Source: Anaerolineaceae bacterium UBA2260 (GTDB taxonomy: Bacteria > Chloroflexota > Anaerolineae > Anaerolineales > Anaerolineaceae). Taken from it: a stretch of DNA of 64,000 nt. Position numbers and translations under genes: made by a program. The notes beneath the pieces are model-generated. The model was not told the origin of the DNA. It did no database searches and was given only the letters and a program-made list of their open reading frames with translations. The DNA lies in the NCBI GenBank assembly GCA_002347485.1, contig DDXM01000054.1, forward strand, positions 94,908 through 158,907, written 5' to 3'. This document shows positions 26,022 through 34,393 of this stretch, one piece after another (the first letter of the stretch is position 1; each line of letters opens with the position of its first letter).

Positions 26022-26156
26022 GGCGCACCTGAATTTGATGAGATTATTATCATTGTATTCACCGCATCCTGTGTTGTCAAACCTCCAGGAATTATGAAAA
26101 ATGCAAACACGCTACTATAATAGCTTAAATCGTTTGATCGGCATCAAGGAGTTGCC

Positions 26157-27107
26157 ATGAATGAGCTGCGCCAGTTGTTTCCGAAAATCGAACCCTTCAA
26201 TTCCGGGTGGTTAAAGGCCTCGAACCTGCACACGCTATATTTTGAACAGGTGGGCAACCCGGATGGGATCCCGGTGGTTTTCTTGCATGGCGGCCCGGGT
26301 GTAGGGGCTCAACCCATCTATCGGCGTTATTTTGACCCTGAGCGTTTTCACGCGATCATCTTCAGCCAGCGCGGAGCCGAGAAAAGCACCCCCTCCGGTG
26401 AACTGCGCCAAAATGACACCTGGGAGTTGGTGAAGGATATCGAACTTTTGCGCGAATCGCTAAGGATCGACCGCTGGTTTGTGTTCGGCGGTTCATGGGG
26501 GAGTACACTCGCGCTTATCTACGCGCAGCAACATCCAGAGCATGTGCGCGGGCTTGTACTGCGCGGTATCTTTCTGGGCAGGCGCATGGAATTTCAATGG
26601 GAATATGTTGACGGCGCATCGCGAATTTTCCCGGAAGCCTGGGAACGCTTCATCAACTTTATTCCGCCGGAAGAACGCGTTAACCTGCCTGGCGCGTACT
26701 ACAAGCGGCTCACATCTGCGCAACGCGAGGTTCAGCTTGCCGCCGCCACTCGCTGGTACGAGTGGGAAGCTGAGATCGGCACCCTGCTGCCGCGTGAAAC
26801 GCCGAGAATAACCGAGGAGGACATACTCGCCTTCACGCGCATCGAATGCCATTACATGGTTAATAACTTGTTCCTGCCTGAGGACAATTACATATTGAAC
26901 AATATCGCGAAGATCGCCGAGATTCCCTGCTGGATCGCGCAGGGCAGGTACGATATCATCTGCCCGGTGGTCACAGCTTACGACCTGAGCCGGGCGTATC
27001 CAAAAGCGGAGCTGCACATCGTACCAGATGCGGGACATTCCATCGCGGAACCCGGCATCGTGGATTCCCTGATCCGCGGGATGGAGAAACTGGCTGACCG
27101 ATACTGA
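26157..27107 (+). CDS. pip: Proline iminopeptidase-type alpha/beta hydrolase
   Basis: The 316-residue serine hydrolase removes N-terminal proline from small peptides. Visible features are the oxyanion region LHGGPGVGAQP (about 43-53), the nucleophile elbow GGSWGS with Ser113, the acid in GRYDIICP and the His in DAGHSIAEPG near the end. The usual DQRG motif reads SQRGAEKS here, so the conserved Asp before QRG is Ser, which may change specificity. A ribosome binding site AAGGAG and a TATAAT-like box (about 26116) precede the gene. Together with PepT and PepF it points to active peptide degradation. Confidence 0.88.
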   Translation: MNELRQLFPKIEPFNSGWLKASNLHTLYFEQVGNPDGIPVVFLHGGPGVGAQPIYRRYFDPERFHAIIFSQRGAEKSTPSGELRQNDTWELVKDIELLRESLRIDRWFVFGGSWGSTLALIYAQQHPEHVRGLVLRGIFLGRRMEFQWEYVDGASRIFPEAWERFINFIPPEERVNLPGAYYKRLTSAQREVQLAAATRWYEWEAEIGTLLPRETPRITEEDILAFTRIECHYMVNNLFLPEDNYILNNIAKIAEIPCWIAQGRYDIICPVVTAYDLSRAYPKAELHIVPDAGHSIAEPGIVDSLIRGMEKLADRY

Positions 27108-27167
27108 TCATGTCACCTTCCTGGAAAAATCGCATCTAACCATTCAATACTAAGTAGAGGATAAAAC

Positions 27168-27683
27168 ATGGCACAGAAGAAGACAGCAAACGCACAGAAA
27201 CCGAAATCTCATCAGAAAACCCCGCCCAAATCAGCGCAGGTGAAAAAACAAACGCAGAAACAAAAATCAAGCATGACCTGGCTCATCCCCGTGGCAGTCG
27301 TGGTCGTCGCCGCGATCATCGGCGCTATTTTCCTTCTCAACCAGAATGCCCCCGCGTCAGCGAGCAAACTCCCCGCGAATATGAGCATCAGCGAAGCCTC
27401 GCAAAGATTTGCGGACGGCGCCTATCTCCTTGATGTACGCACTGTGACGGAATGGAACGAGCATCACATTGATGGCGCGGTGCTCATCCCACTGGACGAA
27501 TTATCCGCGCGCATCAGCGAAGTGCCGATCGACCAGGATGTGCTCATTATTTGTCGCAGCGGCAACCGCAGCGTTGACGCGCGCAATATCCTGCGCGCTG
27601 CTGGCTTAGCGCGCACCACCAGCATCAACGGCGGGATCAACGCCTGGATCGGAGCAGGCCTGCCTGTTGTGACTGGCCCCTGA
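27168..27683 (+). CDS. Membrane-anchored rhodanese-like protein
   Basis: The 171-residue protein has a very Lys/Gln-rich N-terminus (about 1-35), one membrane helix (about 38-58) and then a rhodanese domain with the active-site loop CRSGNRS (about 127-133). The domain would lie outside the cytoplasm if the basic tail stays in. Single-domain rhodaneses transfer sulfur or act as phosphatase-like or thiol-binding modules; no partner is encoded next to it. A plausible ribosome binding site (AGAGGA) precedes the ATG. It lies downstream of pip with a 60-base gap. Confidence 0.85.
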   Translation: MAQKKTANAQKPKSHQKTPPKSAQVKKQTQKQKSSMTWLIPVAVVVVAAIIGAIFLLNQNAPASASKLPANMSISEASQRFADGAYLLDVRTVTEWNEHHIDGAVLIPLDELSARISEVPIDQDVLIICRSGNRSVDARNILRAAGLARTTSINGGINAWIGAGLPVVTGP

Positions 27684-27712
27684 TTTCACAATCAATTTTG
27701 AATCAATGAATT

Positions 27713-29575
27713 TCACTCGAGCCCGGACTGCAAAGCCCGGGCGATTTCTTCTGTGATCCCCTTCACTGCGAGTAGATCCTCCAGCGAAGCCTGACGGATG
27801 CCTTCAACATCGCTGAATTTTTCCAGCAATGCTTTTCGCCGCACCGGCCCCACGCCAGGGATGGCGTCCAGCCTGGACGCTACCCCAATCTTGCCACGCG
27901 CTTTGCGGTGAGCGGTGATGGCGAAGCGGTGCGCCTCATCCCGGATGCGCTGAAGCAGGTACAGCCCCTGCGAATGGCGCGGGAGAATGACAGAGTCGGA
28001 TTTCCCCGGTTGAAAAAGCTCCTCCTGCTGCTTGGCGAGCCCCACCAGCGGCACAATATCATCCAGGTCGAACTGTTGTAATACATTAACCGCCCTCCCG
28101 AGCTGACCCTTGCCGCCATCCACAATGAGCAGGTCAGGCAGCACTGCGAAGGAGGGATCGGGTTTGATCCCCACCGCCTGCTTTTCCTGGGCAGCCTGCC
28201 AGCGCTTGAAGCGCCGGGTGAGCACTTCTTCCATACTGGCGAAATCGTCCGGACCAACCACACTTTTAATGTTGAAATGCCGGTAGTGCCCGCGGCTGGG
28301 GGTGCCCTGCTCGAACACCACCATACTGCCGACGGATGCCGTGCCCTGCGTATTGGAGATGTCGTAGCACTCGATCCGGTTGGGAGGTTCCGTCAAACCC
28401 AGTGCCTGCTGGATCTCCGCCAGCGCCTGGGTCTGCTTGTTTTTGTCGGCTTCCCACTGTGTGCGCAGCGCCTGCAGGGTTTCTACCGCGTTTTCGGTCG
28501 CCATCGCTACCAATTCCTGCGAGATCCCCTCGCGCGGCACGCTCAGCTCAACCTTGCTGCCGCCACGACGGGTGTTCAACCACTGGCGTATGATCTGCGC
28601 TTCTTCCACTTCGTTGGGCAGGAGTACCTTATCAGGGATGACCGCTGCTTGAGTGTAGAACTGCTTGATGAATTCGCCCATCACCTCGTTGTCTGGGATC
28701 TCTTCGGTGCCTTCCATCACGAAATATTCGCGTCCCATCAGGCGCCCGTTACGGATGAAAAACACCTGGATGCAGGCTTCGTTGTTTGCGCGGGCGATCG
28801 CCAGCACATCGGAGTTGCCCTCTTCGCTGGTGATGACTTTCTGCTTTTCCACCACGCGTTCAATCGACTGCAATTGGTTGCGGAGTTGGGCGGCTTTTTC
28901 GAACTGCAGATTTTCGGCGGCGGCGATCATTTCCACCTGCAGCCGGCTGACGATCGGATCAGTCTTCCCGTCGAGGAACGCGCACAGGTCGTTGATCAAT
29001 TGAGCGTACCCAGCCTGATCGATGGCGCCGATGCAAGGACCGCTGCACAATTTAATATCGTAGTACAGACAGGGACGGGCATCCTGACCGGTGATCTCGC
29101 GATCGCAGGTAAGGTATGGGAAAATTCGCCGCAGCAGGTCGAGTGTTTGATGAACCGCCCAGACACTGGTGTAAGGGCCAAAGTAGCGCGAACCATCCCG
29201 CACCATCTGACGGGTGACCGTGACCTTTGGGAACGGGCTGGCAAGATGCACTTTGATGTAGGGGTAACGCTTGTCATCCTTCAGGCGAACATTGAAGCGC
29301 GGACGGTGTTTTTTGATCAGGTTCATCTCGAGGATCAACGCTTCGAGCTCTGATCCGACCACGATCCACTCCAGGTCAGCCACCTGGGCGACCAGTTTGA
29401 GCGTCTTGCGGTCATGATCGGCGTGCTCCTGGAAGTAAGAGCGCACCCGGCTGCGTAGGCTGACCGCCTTCCCGACATAGATCACTTCGCCGGAAGCGTT
29501 TTTCATGATGTAACAGCCCGGTTTGAGCGGGAGAGTATCGAGGATGCCTTTAAGGTGATCCGAAAGCTCAACCAT
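27713..29575 (-). CDS. uvrC: Excinuclease ABC subunit C
   Basis: UvrC makes the two incisions flanking damaged DNA in nucleotide excision repair. The N-terminal GIY-YIG nuclease domain (about 12-95; PGCYIMKNASGEVIYVGKA), the UVR motif for UvrB contact (about 200-235), the RNase H-like 5' nuclease domain with its Asp in LLIVDGGKGQL (about 485-495) and C-terminal helix-hairpin-helix pair (DAIPGVGPVRRKALLEKFSD) are all visible. About 620 residues is normal. The ATG at 29575 is preferred over a TTG two codons earlier. It is followed upstream by selD on the same strand. Confidence 0.96.
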   Translation of the reverse strand: MVELSDHLKGILDTLPLKPGCYIMKNASGEVIYVGKAVSLRSRVRSYFQEHADHDRKTLKLVAQVADLEWIVVGSELEALILEMNLIKKHRPRFNVRLKDDKRYPYIKVHLASPFPKVTVTRQMVRDGSRYFGPYTSVWAVHQTLDLLRRIFPYLTCDREITGQDARPCLYYDIKLCSGPCIGAIDQAGYAQLINDLCAFLDGKTDPIVSRLQVEMIAAAENLQFEKAAQLRNQLQSIERVVEKQKVITSEEGNSDVLAIARANNEACIQVFFIRNGRLMGREYFVMEGTEEIPDNEVMGEFIKQFYTQAAVIPDKVLLPNEVEEAQIIRQWLNTRRGGSKVELSVPREGISQELVAMATENAVETLQALRTQWEADKNKQTQALAEIQQALGLTEPPNRIECYDISNTQGTASVGSMVVFEQGTPSRGHYRHFNIKSVVGPDDFASMEEVLTRRFKRWQAAQEKQAVGIKPDPSFAVLPDLLIVDGGKGQLGRAVNVLQQFDLDDIVPLVGLAKQQEELFQPGKSDSVILPRHSQGLYLLQRIRDEAHRFAITAHRKARGKIGVASRLDAIPGVGPVRRKALLEKFSDVEGIRQASLEDLLAVKGITEEIARALQSGLE

Positions 29576-29620
29576 GATCAAATTTTAACACAGGGAAAAA
29601 TGAAAATCGAATAATGACTG

Positions 29621-30685
29621 CTAAGCGATCGTGACGCCGCCACCTTCGACCACTTCACCCACCCGCCAGGCTTGGGCGTCTTTCTTGCGCATACTGACCT
29701 CAAAGGCCACAGCCCGATCCGGCGGTACGGCCAGCAGCAAACCGCCGCTGGTCTGCGGATCATAAAGAAGCATCTGCTGTTCTTCGCCCAGATCACGCTC
29801 AATTTGGACGTTTTTATGGAAGTACTCTCGGTTGTCATATGCTCCACCCGGGAAGATAAATTGCGCTGCGTAAGGCAGGGCGTTCTCCAGGATGGGTAGC
29901 TGATCAAAAACCACTCGGAAGCCCACAGCGCTGGCTTGCGCCATTTCCAGGGCGTGACCGAGGAAGGAGTACCCCGTGATATCGGTCGCGGAGCGCACCC
30001 CGCAAGCCGCGCCTGACAGGCTGGCATCACGGTTCAGCCGCACCATCCAATTAACCGCCGCGAGCAGGTCTTCTTCGCGGACGCGTTGCTGCTTGAGCGC
30101 GGTGGTGATGGTGCCAAACCCCAGCGGCTTGGTCAGGTAAAGCATGTCACCCGGCCGGGCGCCTTTTTTGTTGAACATCTGGTGCGGGTCGACCATGCCG
30201 GCTACCACCATGCCGTACTTGGGTTCTTTATCCAGAATGGAGTGACCGCCAGCGATGACCACCCCGGCTTCACGCGCCATCACCGCACCGCCCAGGAAGA
30301 TCCTGCGGCTGATGCCATCGTCAAGGTCAGCGGGAAGCGCAGCGATATTAAGCGCCAGGAAAGGCGTGCCGCCCATGGCGTAAATATCCGACAGGCTGTT
30401 GGCAGCCGCGATCCGCCCGTAGTCATAGGGATCGTCCACCACCGGCGTGAAGAAATCCGTGGTGAGGACCAGGGCACGGTCGTCGTCCAGCCGCCACACG
30501 GCTGCGTCGTCGGGCGAGCTCAACCCGGCGATCAGGTCAGGCGTATCGGCTGGATCGAACATCTCCTGCATCGGGCGCAGCACCTGCGCCAGCGCTTCCG
30601 CGCTCAGCTTGGATGCTCAACCCGCGCAACTGGAGAGGCTCGTCAGGCGCACCTGCTTGCCGGATGGATGCACTTCGTTTTCCAT
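29621..30685 (-). CDS. selD: Selenide, water dikinase SelD, itself a selenoprotein (UGA = Sec23)
   Basis: SelD makes selenophosphate from selenide and ATP, the selenium donor for selenocysteine and selenouridine. A standard reading gives an ORF that begins only at a GTG (30583) and lacks the catalytic loop. Extending upstream through an in-frame TGA (30617-30619) to the ATG at 30685 gives MENEVHPSG and then SSCAGUASKLS, exactly the active-site segment. The TGA takes the catalytic Cys/Sec position and Lys26 is three residues later, as in known SelD. The rest carries the family's ATP-binding and domain motifs (TTDFFTPVVDDPYDYG, AGGHSI, DPQTSGG). Total length is 354 residues. Confidence 0.93.
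30589..30619 (-). promoter_or_regulatory. Candidate SECIS element of selD
   Basis: Seventeen bases after the TGA the mRNA can fold a hairpin with stem AGCGC/GCGCT (extendable by two pairs with a bulge) and a GGAA loop. Spacing and a G-rich apical loop fit bacterial SECIS elements, which recruit SelB. The fold was drawn by eye only. Confidence 0.55.
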
Positions 30686-30833
30686 GGATATTATTATATC
30701 GCCAATAACGAGGGTGGGGCTTAGTGAAACGAGTAAATATCTTGGGTGAAAGTCGTGATTAAAGAATTACTAGTGAATAGTTCAACTTTTAACTGTCAAA
30801 TCATTAGTAATCGAGGTTAGAGATACATTTCCT

Positions 30834-31271
30834 TTAATTTTCCATGCAGATCGTCACCGGGCCGTCATTCTCCAGGGCTACGAGCATATGCGCGCCGAAC
30901 TCACCGGTCTGGGTGGGGATACCGAAGGCGCGTAATTGTTCGACGAAGTGATCCACCAGCGGGCTGGCAATCTCCGGGGGCGCGGCGTTGACAAACGAGG
31001 GTCGGTTGCCTTTGCGTGTGTCGGCGAACAGGGTGAACTGTGAGACCACCACAGCGGAACCGCCGGTGTCCAAAAGCGATAAGTTCATCTTGCCCTGGTC
31101 ATCCTCGAGAATGCGCAGCTGGGCGATCTTTTTCGCCAGCGCGGCGGATTTTTCCTCGTTATCCCCCTGACCCACGCCCAGCAGAATGACCAGGCCCTTG
31201 CCGATATCCGCGGTGATCCGGCCGTCGATGGTCACCCGCCCCAAATTGACCCGCTGAACAACAGCTCGCAT
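30834..31271 (-). CDS. dtd: D-aminoacyl-tRNA deacylase
   Basis: Dtd removes D-amino acids (and glycine mischarged on tRNA-Ala) from tRNA, protecting translation fidelity. The 145-residue protein has all family marks: the MRAVVQRV start, GRVTIDG, the substrate loop [17 protein letters not shown] (about 78-94) and the C-terminal Gly-cisPro motif GPVTI (about 137-141). The length is standard. It is six bases downstream of trpS on the same strand, a sensible pairing of tRNA-charging and proofreading genes. Confidence 0.95.
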   Translation of the reverse strand: MRAVVQRVNLGRVTIDGRITADIGKGLVILLGVGQGDNEEKSAALAKKIAQLRILEDDQGKMNLSLLDTGGSAVVVSQFTLFADTRKGNRPSFVNAAPPEIASPLVDHFVEQLRAFGIPTQTGEFGAHMLVALENDGPVTICMEN

Positions 31272-31277
31272 GGGTGT

Positions 31278-32279
31278 CTACTTGTGCAACGTTGGCAGGC
31301 CAATAGCTTCGCGCACGCTGACCATGGTCTCTTCAGCGATGACGCTGGCACGCGCCGCGCCTTCACGCAGCATGTCCCAAGTGCCCGCGGGGTCCTGGGC
31401 GAACACCTGGCGCTTTTCACGGATCGGCGCGAAGTACGCATTCATGTTAGCCGCCAGGATTTTCTTGCAGTCCACGCAACCGATTCCGGCGCGGCGGCAT
31501 TCAGTGTCGATCTCAGCGACTTTTTCCGCCGGGGTGAAAATTTTGTGCATCGAGTACACGTTGCACACATCCGGGTTGCCCGGGTCGCTGCGGCGCTGGC
31601 GCGCCGGGTCGGTGAGCATTTGCATCACGCGGGCGCTGGTCTCCTCGGCAGTGGCGGCAATTTCGATGTCATTGTTGAGGCTTTTGCTCATCTTGTTCAC
31701 GCCGTCAATACCCATGATCTTGGGGAACTCGGTGAACTTGGCTTGCGGTTCGACCAGCGCGTTGGAGTTGTAGCGGTAATTGAACGAGCGCACGGTTTCG
31801 CGCGCGAACTCGATGTGCGAGGACTGGTCGATGCCCACCGGCACGAGCGTGGCGCGGTAGAGCAGAATGTCCGCGGACATCAATACCGGGTACCCCACCA
31901 GCCCGTAATTCACGTTCTTCGGGTTCTCGCGCACCTTTTCCTTAAAAGTAGGCAGGTCGGTCAGTTTGCCCAGCGGCGTCACCATTGAAAGGATGGTGTG
32001 CAGCTCGGTCACCTGGCGCACCATGGATTGGATGAAAATGATGGACTTCTGCGGGTCTATCCCCGCTGCCAGCCAGTCCCAGGCCATTTCGAGCGTGTTC
32101 TGGGGCAGGTCGCGCGTGGTCTCCAGCGTGGTGAGAGCGTGCAGGTCCACGATGCAGTAGATGCAATCGTACTCCTCCTGCAACTTGATGTAATTGCTGA
32201 TGGCGCCGAAGTAATTGCCGATGTGCTGGCGGCCGGTCGGCCGCGCGCCGGAAAAAACGCGTCCTTTTTTGACTGACAT
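31278..32279 (-). CDS. trpS: Tryptophanyl-tRNA synthetase
   Basis: This 333-residue class I aminoacyl-tRNA synthetase charges tRNA-Trp with tryptophan. The HIGH-type motif is GRQHIGNY near residue 17 and the KMSKS motif is intact at about residue 198. The Cys-rich stretch CRRAGIGCVDCKK near residue 270 might bind zinc or an Fe-S cluster, as in some bacterial TrpRS. The start ATG is two bases after the stop of the SelW-like gene, so it depends on the same transcript. dtd follows closely. Confidence 0.95.
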   Translation of the reverse strand: MSVKKGRVFSGARPTGRQHIGNYFGAISNYIKLQEEYDCIYCIVDLHALTTLETTRDLPQNTLEMAWDWLAAGIDPQKSIIFIQSMVRQVTELHTILSMVTPLGKLTDLPTFKEKVRENPKNVNYGLVGYPVLMSADILLYRATLVPVGIDQSSHIEFARETVRSFNYRYNSNALVEPQAKFTEFPKIMGIDGVNKMSKSLNNDIEIAATAEETSARVMQMLTDPARQRRSDPGNPDVCNVYSMHKIFTPAEKVAEIDTECRRAGIGCVDCKKILAANMNAYFAPIREKRQVFAQDPAGTWDMLREGAARASVIAEETMVSVREAIGLPTLHK

Positions 32280-32281
32280 GA

Positions 32282-32524
32282 TTAACCTTCCTTAAGCATT
32301 TTTTGCACCAGAGCTTTTACCTCGCCAGGCTCTACATGCCGCCTGGTGCTGAGCTTGGAGTAGAGCAATTTATCGTTGACCGTCACTTCGAAAGCGCCGC
32401 CCGACAAGGGGACAAGCGTGATGGATTTGATACCTGGCTCGAACGCCTCAAGCAGTTCAGCCACCAGACCAACGGCGCGCGGGGTGTAGTGTCAAACAGC
32501 GCAGTATTCGATGGTGATGATCAT
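32282..32524 (-). CDS. SelW-like Rdx-family selenoprotein (CxxU motif, UGA = Sec11)
   Basis: The 80-residue protein reads MIITIEYCAVUHYTPRAVG and on through AELLEAFEPGIKSITLVPL. The TGA at 32492-32494 is in frame and fills the second redox position of a CxxC-like motif (Cys8, Sec11) in a thioredoxin-like Rdx fold (SelW/SelT/SelH type). Without reading the TGA as Sec only a 60-residue fragment from a GTG remains, lacking the redox site. GGAG stands eight bases before the ATG and a TATAAT box lies at 32554-32559 (minus strand). The likely role is thiol-based redox chemistry; the partner is unknown. It heads the trpS-dtd operon. Confidence 0.88.
32455..32494 (-). promoter_or_regulatory. Candidate SECIS element of the SelW-like gene
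   Basis: Eighteen bases after the TGA a short stem (CGCC/GGUG) closes a loop GUUGGUCU. The GGUCU in the loop is also found in the E. coli fdhF SECIS apical loop at nearly the same distance. The stem is weak as drawn, so a computed fold is needed. Confidence 0.45.
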
Positions 32525-32553
32525 GGGATCTGCTCCTTTGGTTCGATTGCGTA

Positions 32554-32559
32554 ATTATA
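32554..32559 (-). promoter_or_regulatory. -10 box of the selW-trpS-dtd transcript
   Basis: A perfect TATAAT on the minus strand lies 30 bases before the SelW-like start codon, leaving room for a short leader with the GGAG ribosome binding site. No good -35 box is seen. Confidence 0.5.
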
Positions 32560-32597
32560 ACTTATCCTACTGAGACGGTTTCCCTGAAGCCTGTTTT

Positions 32598-32606
32598 TGG
32601 TACAAT
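32598..32606 (+). promoter_or_regulatory. Extended -10 promoter giving a near-leaderless mRNA
   Basis: TGGTACAAT (extended -10) ends ten bases before the sugar transferase ATG at 32617, so the mRNA would have a leader of only about 3-5 bases. No Shine-Dalgarno sequence is present. Confidence 0.5.
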
Positions 32607-32616
32607 CTACTTGTCT

Positions 32617-33237
32617 ATGAAATCATTGATCAAACGCCTCTTCGACCTGCTCATCAGCCTGCTCCTGCTCATTTTGCTCTCCCCGGTGATGCTGGTGGTC
32701 GCCGCGTTGGTGCGCGTGAAGCTGGGTAAACCGGTGCTCTTCAGCCAGGAACGTCCGGGGCTGCACGGAAAGTTGTTCAGACTCTACAAATTCCGCACCA
32801 TGCGCGACGCGTATGACGACCAGGGGAAACTGCTGCCGGACGAGCAGCGCCTGACAAAGTTCGGGCGTTTCCTGCGCGCCTCCAGTCTCGATGAGCTGCC
32901 CGAGCTGGTCAACGTGCTCAAAGGCGAAATGAGCCTGGTGGGTCCGCGCCCGCTGCTGGTGGCCTACCTCGAGCGCTACACGCCCGAGCAGGCGCGCCGC
33001 CACGAGGCGCTGCCGGGCATCACCGGTTGGGCGCAGGTGAACGGGCGCAATGCGCTCACCTGGGAAGACAAGTTCCGCCTGGACGTGTGGTACGTGGACC
33101 ACCAGTCTCTCTGGCTGGACATCAAAATTCTCTTCCTCACCCTGTGGAAAGCGTTCAAGCGCGAGGGTATCAACGCGCCCGGCAGCGCCACCGCCCCCGA
33201 GTTCATGGGCTCAGACCCGGACACCCCCTCCGCGTAA
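32617..33237 (+). CDS. Sugar-phosphate transferase initiating polysaccharide synthesis (WcaJ/WbaP type)
   Basis: The 206-residue membrane enzyme transfers a sugar-1-phosphate from a UDP-sugar to undecaprenyl phosphate, the first step of capsule or exopolysaccharide assembly. It has one N-terminal membrane helix (about 9-31), then the family blocks FSQERPGLHGKLFRLYKFRTM (split over about 43-63), DELPELVNVLKGEMSLVGPRP (about 91-111) and PGITGWAQVNGRN (about 132-144). It is the short form without the extra N-terminal domain. Further polysaccharide genes lie at 45.9-50.7 kb. Confidence 0.9.
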   Translation: MKSLIKRLFDLLISLLLLILLSPVMLVVAALVRVKLGKPVLFSQERPGLHGKLFRLYKFRTMRDAYDDQGKLLPDEQRLTKFGRFLRASSLDELPELVNVLKGEMSLVGPRPLLVAYLERYTPEQARRHEALPGITGWAQVNGRNALTWEDKFRLDVWYVDHQSLWLDIKILFLTLWKAFKREGINAPGSATAPEFMGSDPDTPSA

Positions 33238-33306
33238 CCTGGAGCAGCACCATTAAACGCAAACCCGGAGCACGAACGCTGCGGGCGAATTTTGCCTGGA
33301 AGCCAT

Positions 33307-34341
33307 TCAGGGAATACTGAGCGGATAGATGATTCCAGCGGCGAGATCCGCCGCCATCCGGTTGAAATTGTCCACCTTGGCGATGGTGACCACCTGGTCG
33401 TTGTTGTTCACCGCGATCACCACATGCGCGCCAGCGGTCTGCCCGCCGCTGCCAGCCAGCGCTTGCGGCAGCAACACCTGCAGCGCGGGGAGGATATCGA
33501 AAGCGAGGATGGCGGTGTAGCGCTCGTCAGCCGCGACGCTCAATCCGACCAGGTTGACGTCGTTGTATATATCATCCTCGAGCCCTTTCAATCGATCGAG
33601 CATCTCCGGCGTCGAGATGGCGGGGTCAATGTAAAAACTATTCACAAAATGCTGAGCCAGGTTGACGATCTGCGCATCCCAGGCATCGAACCCCGCCTGC
33701 ATCGGCTCCTGCGCCAGCAGGGGGAAGTAAACGAACGGCGCGTAGTAGGGCGTGCATTGCCCGCACACGAAGCGCGCGCCATTCTCGAAGGCGTCCGCTT
33801 TTTCCGCACCCATCACCGTGTCGGTGGGGATCAGCCCCGCGACGCGCCAGTCCCAGGAGATCTGCATGGCAAGGAAGCCGCCCATGAACGCCAGGTCTTC
33901 ACCAGCCGCGCGGATCACCGAAAGATTAGGCTGGGGGGAATTATCCACATCACCCACGATGATAAATTGGGTCGCAGGTGATGCCGCAACGATGTCCGTC
34001 AGGTTGGCGGGCTCCGCCAGGAAAATGACCACCTTCGTTTCCTCGCCCTGTGGAGGGAGTTCAGGTGAAGTGATTGTTTCTATTGTCAGCGCATTTTCCG
34101 CGCCGAACGATGACAGATAAGCATATAGCTCCTCGGCCGCCTGACCGGCGGGGTCCACCAGCAGTAATTTAGCCGGAGCAGCCGTCGGTTCAGCCGTGAT
34201 AACCTCTGTAGGGGTGACTGGCGGAGAATTTGTGGGCAGTGGGGGCGCATCGGTGGGCTTTGCGCAGCCGCTTAATCCGAGCAAAAGGATGGCAAGGAGA
34301 GCCAAGAGAATTGAATTTCCAGTGTGGTTTGGTTTAAACAT
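33307..34341 (-). CDS. BMP-family substrate-binding lipoprotein
   Basis: The 344-residue protein has a signal peptide ending in the lipobox LSGC, a Pro/Thr-rich linker and then a fold of the BMP/PnrA type. The pattern QFIIVGDVDN followed by AGEDLAFMGGFLAMQISWDWRVAG corresponds to the family's hinge and helix. BMP proteins usually bind nucleosides for ABC import. No ABC permease genes lie next to it, so it may serve a transporter elsewhere or act as a sensor. The ligand-binding residues are not clearly conserved to my eye, so nucleoside binding is only a guess. It is convergent with the sugar transferase gene. Confidence 0.75.
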   Translation of the reverse strand: MFKPNHTGNSILLALLAILLLGLSGCAKPTDAPPLPTNSPPVTPTEVITAEPTAAPAKLLLVDPAGQAAEELYAYLSSFGAENALTIETITSPELPPQGEETKVVIFLAEPANLTDIVAASPATQFIIVGDVDNSPQPNLSVIRAAGEDLAFMGGFLAMQISWDWRVAGLIPTDTVMGAEKADAFENGARFVCGQCTPYYAPFVYFPLLAQEPMQAGFDAWDAQIVNLAQHFVNSFYIDPAISTPEMLDRLKGLEDDIYNDVNLVGLSVAADERYTAILAFDILPALQVLLPQALAGSGGQTAGAHVVIAVNNNDQVVTIAKVDNFNRMAADLAAGIIYPLSIP

Positions 34342-34359
34342 GCGCTAATTTTACCTTAG

Positions 34360-34387
34360 TTGCCTCAAATGACGAGTGTATTATAAT
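34360..34387 (+). promoter_or_regulatory. Promoter for a leaderless mRNA
   Basis: TTGCCT (34360-34365), a 16-base spacer and TATAAT (34382-34387) place the expected transcription start at or next to the ATG at 34394. No Shine-Dalgarno sequence is present. Confidence 0.6.
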
Positions 34388-34393
34388 AATGAC

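Noticed and set aside
28277..29353. Long open frame of 358 codons on the plus strand
   Set aside because: It lies opposite uvrC, which has full domain support. The opposite frame has no recognisable domain and its composition fits a shadow of a GC-rich gene.
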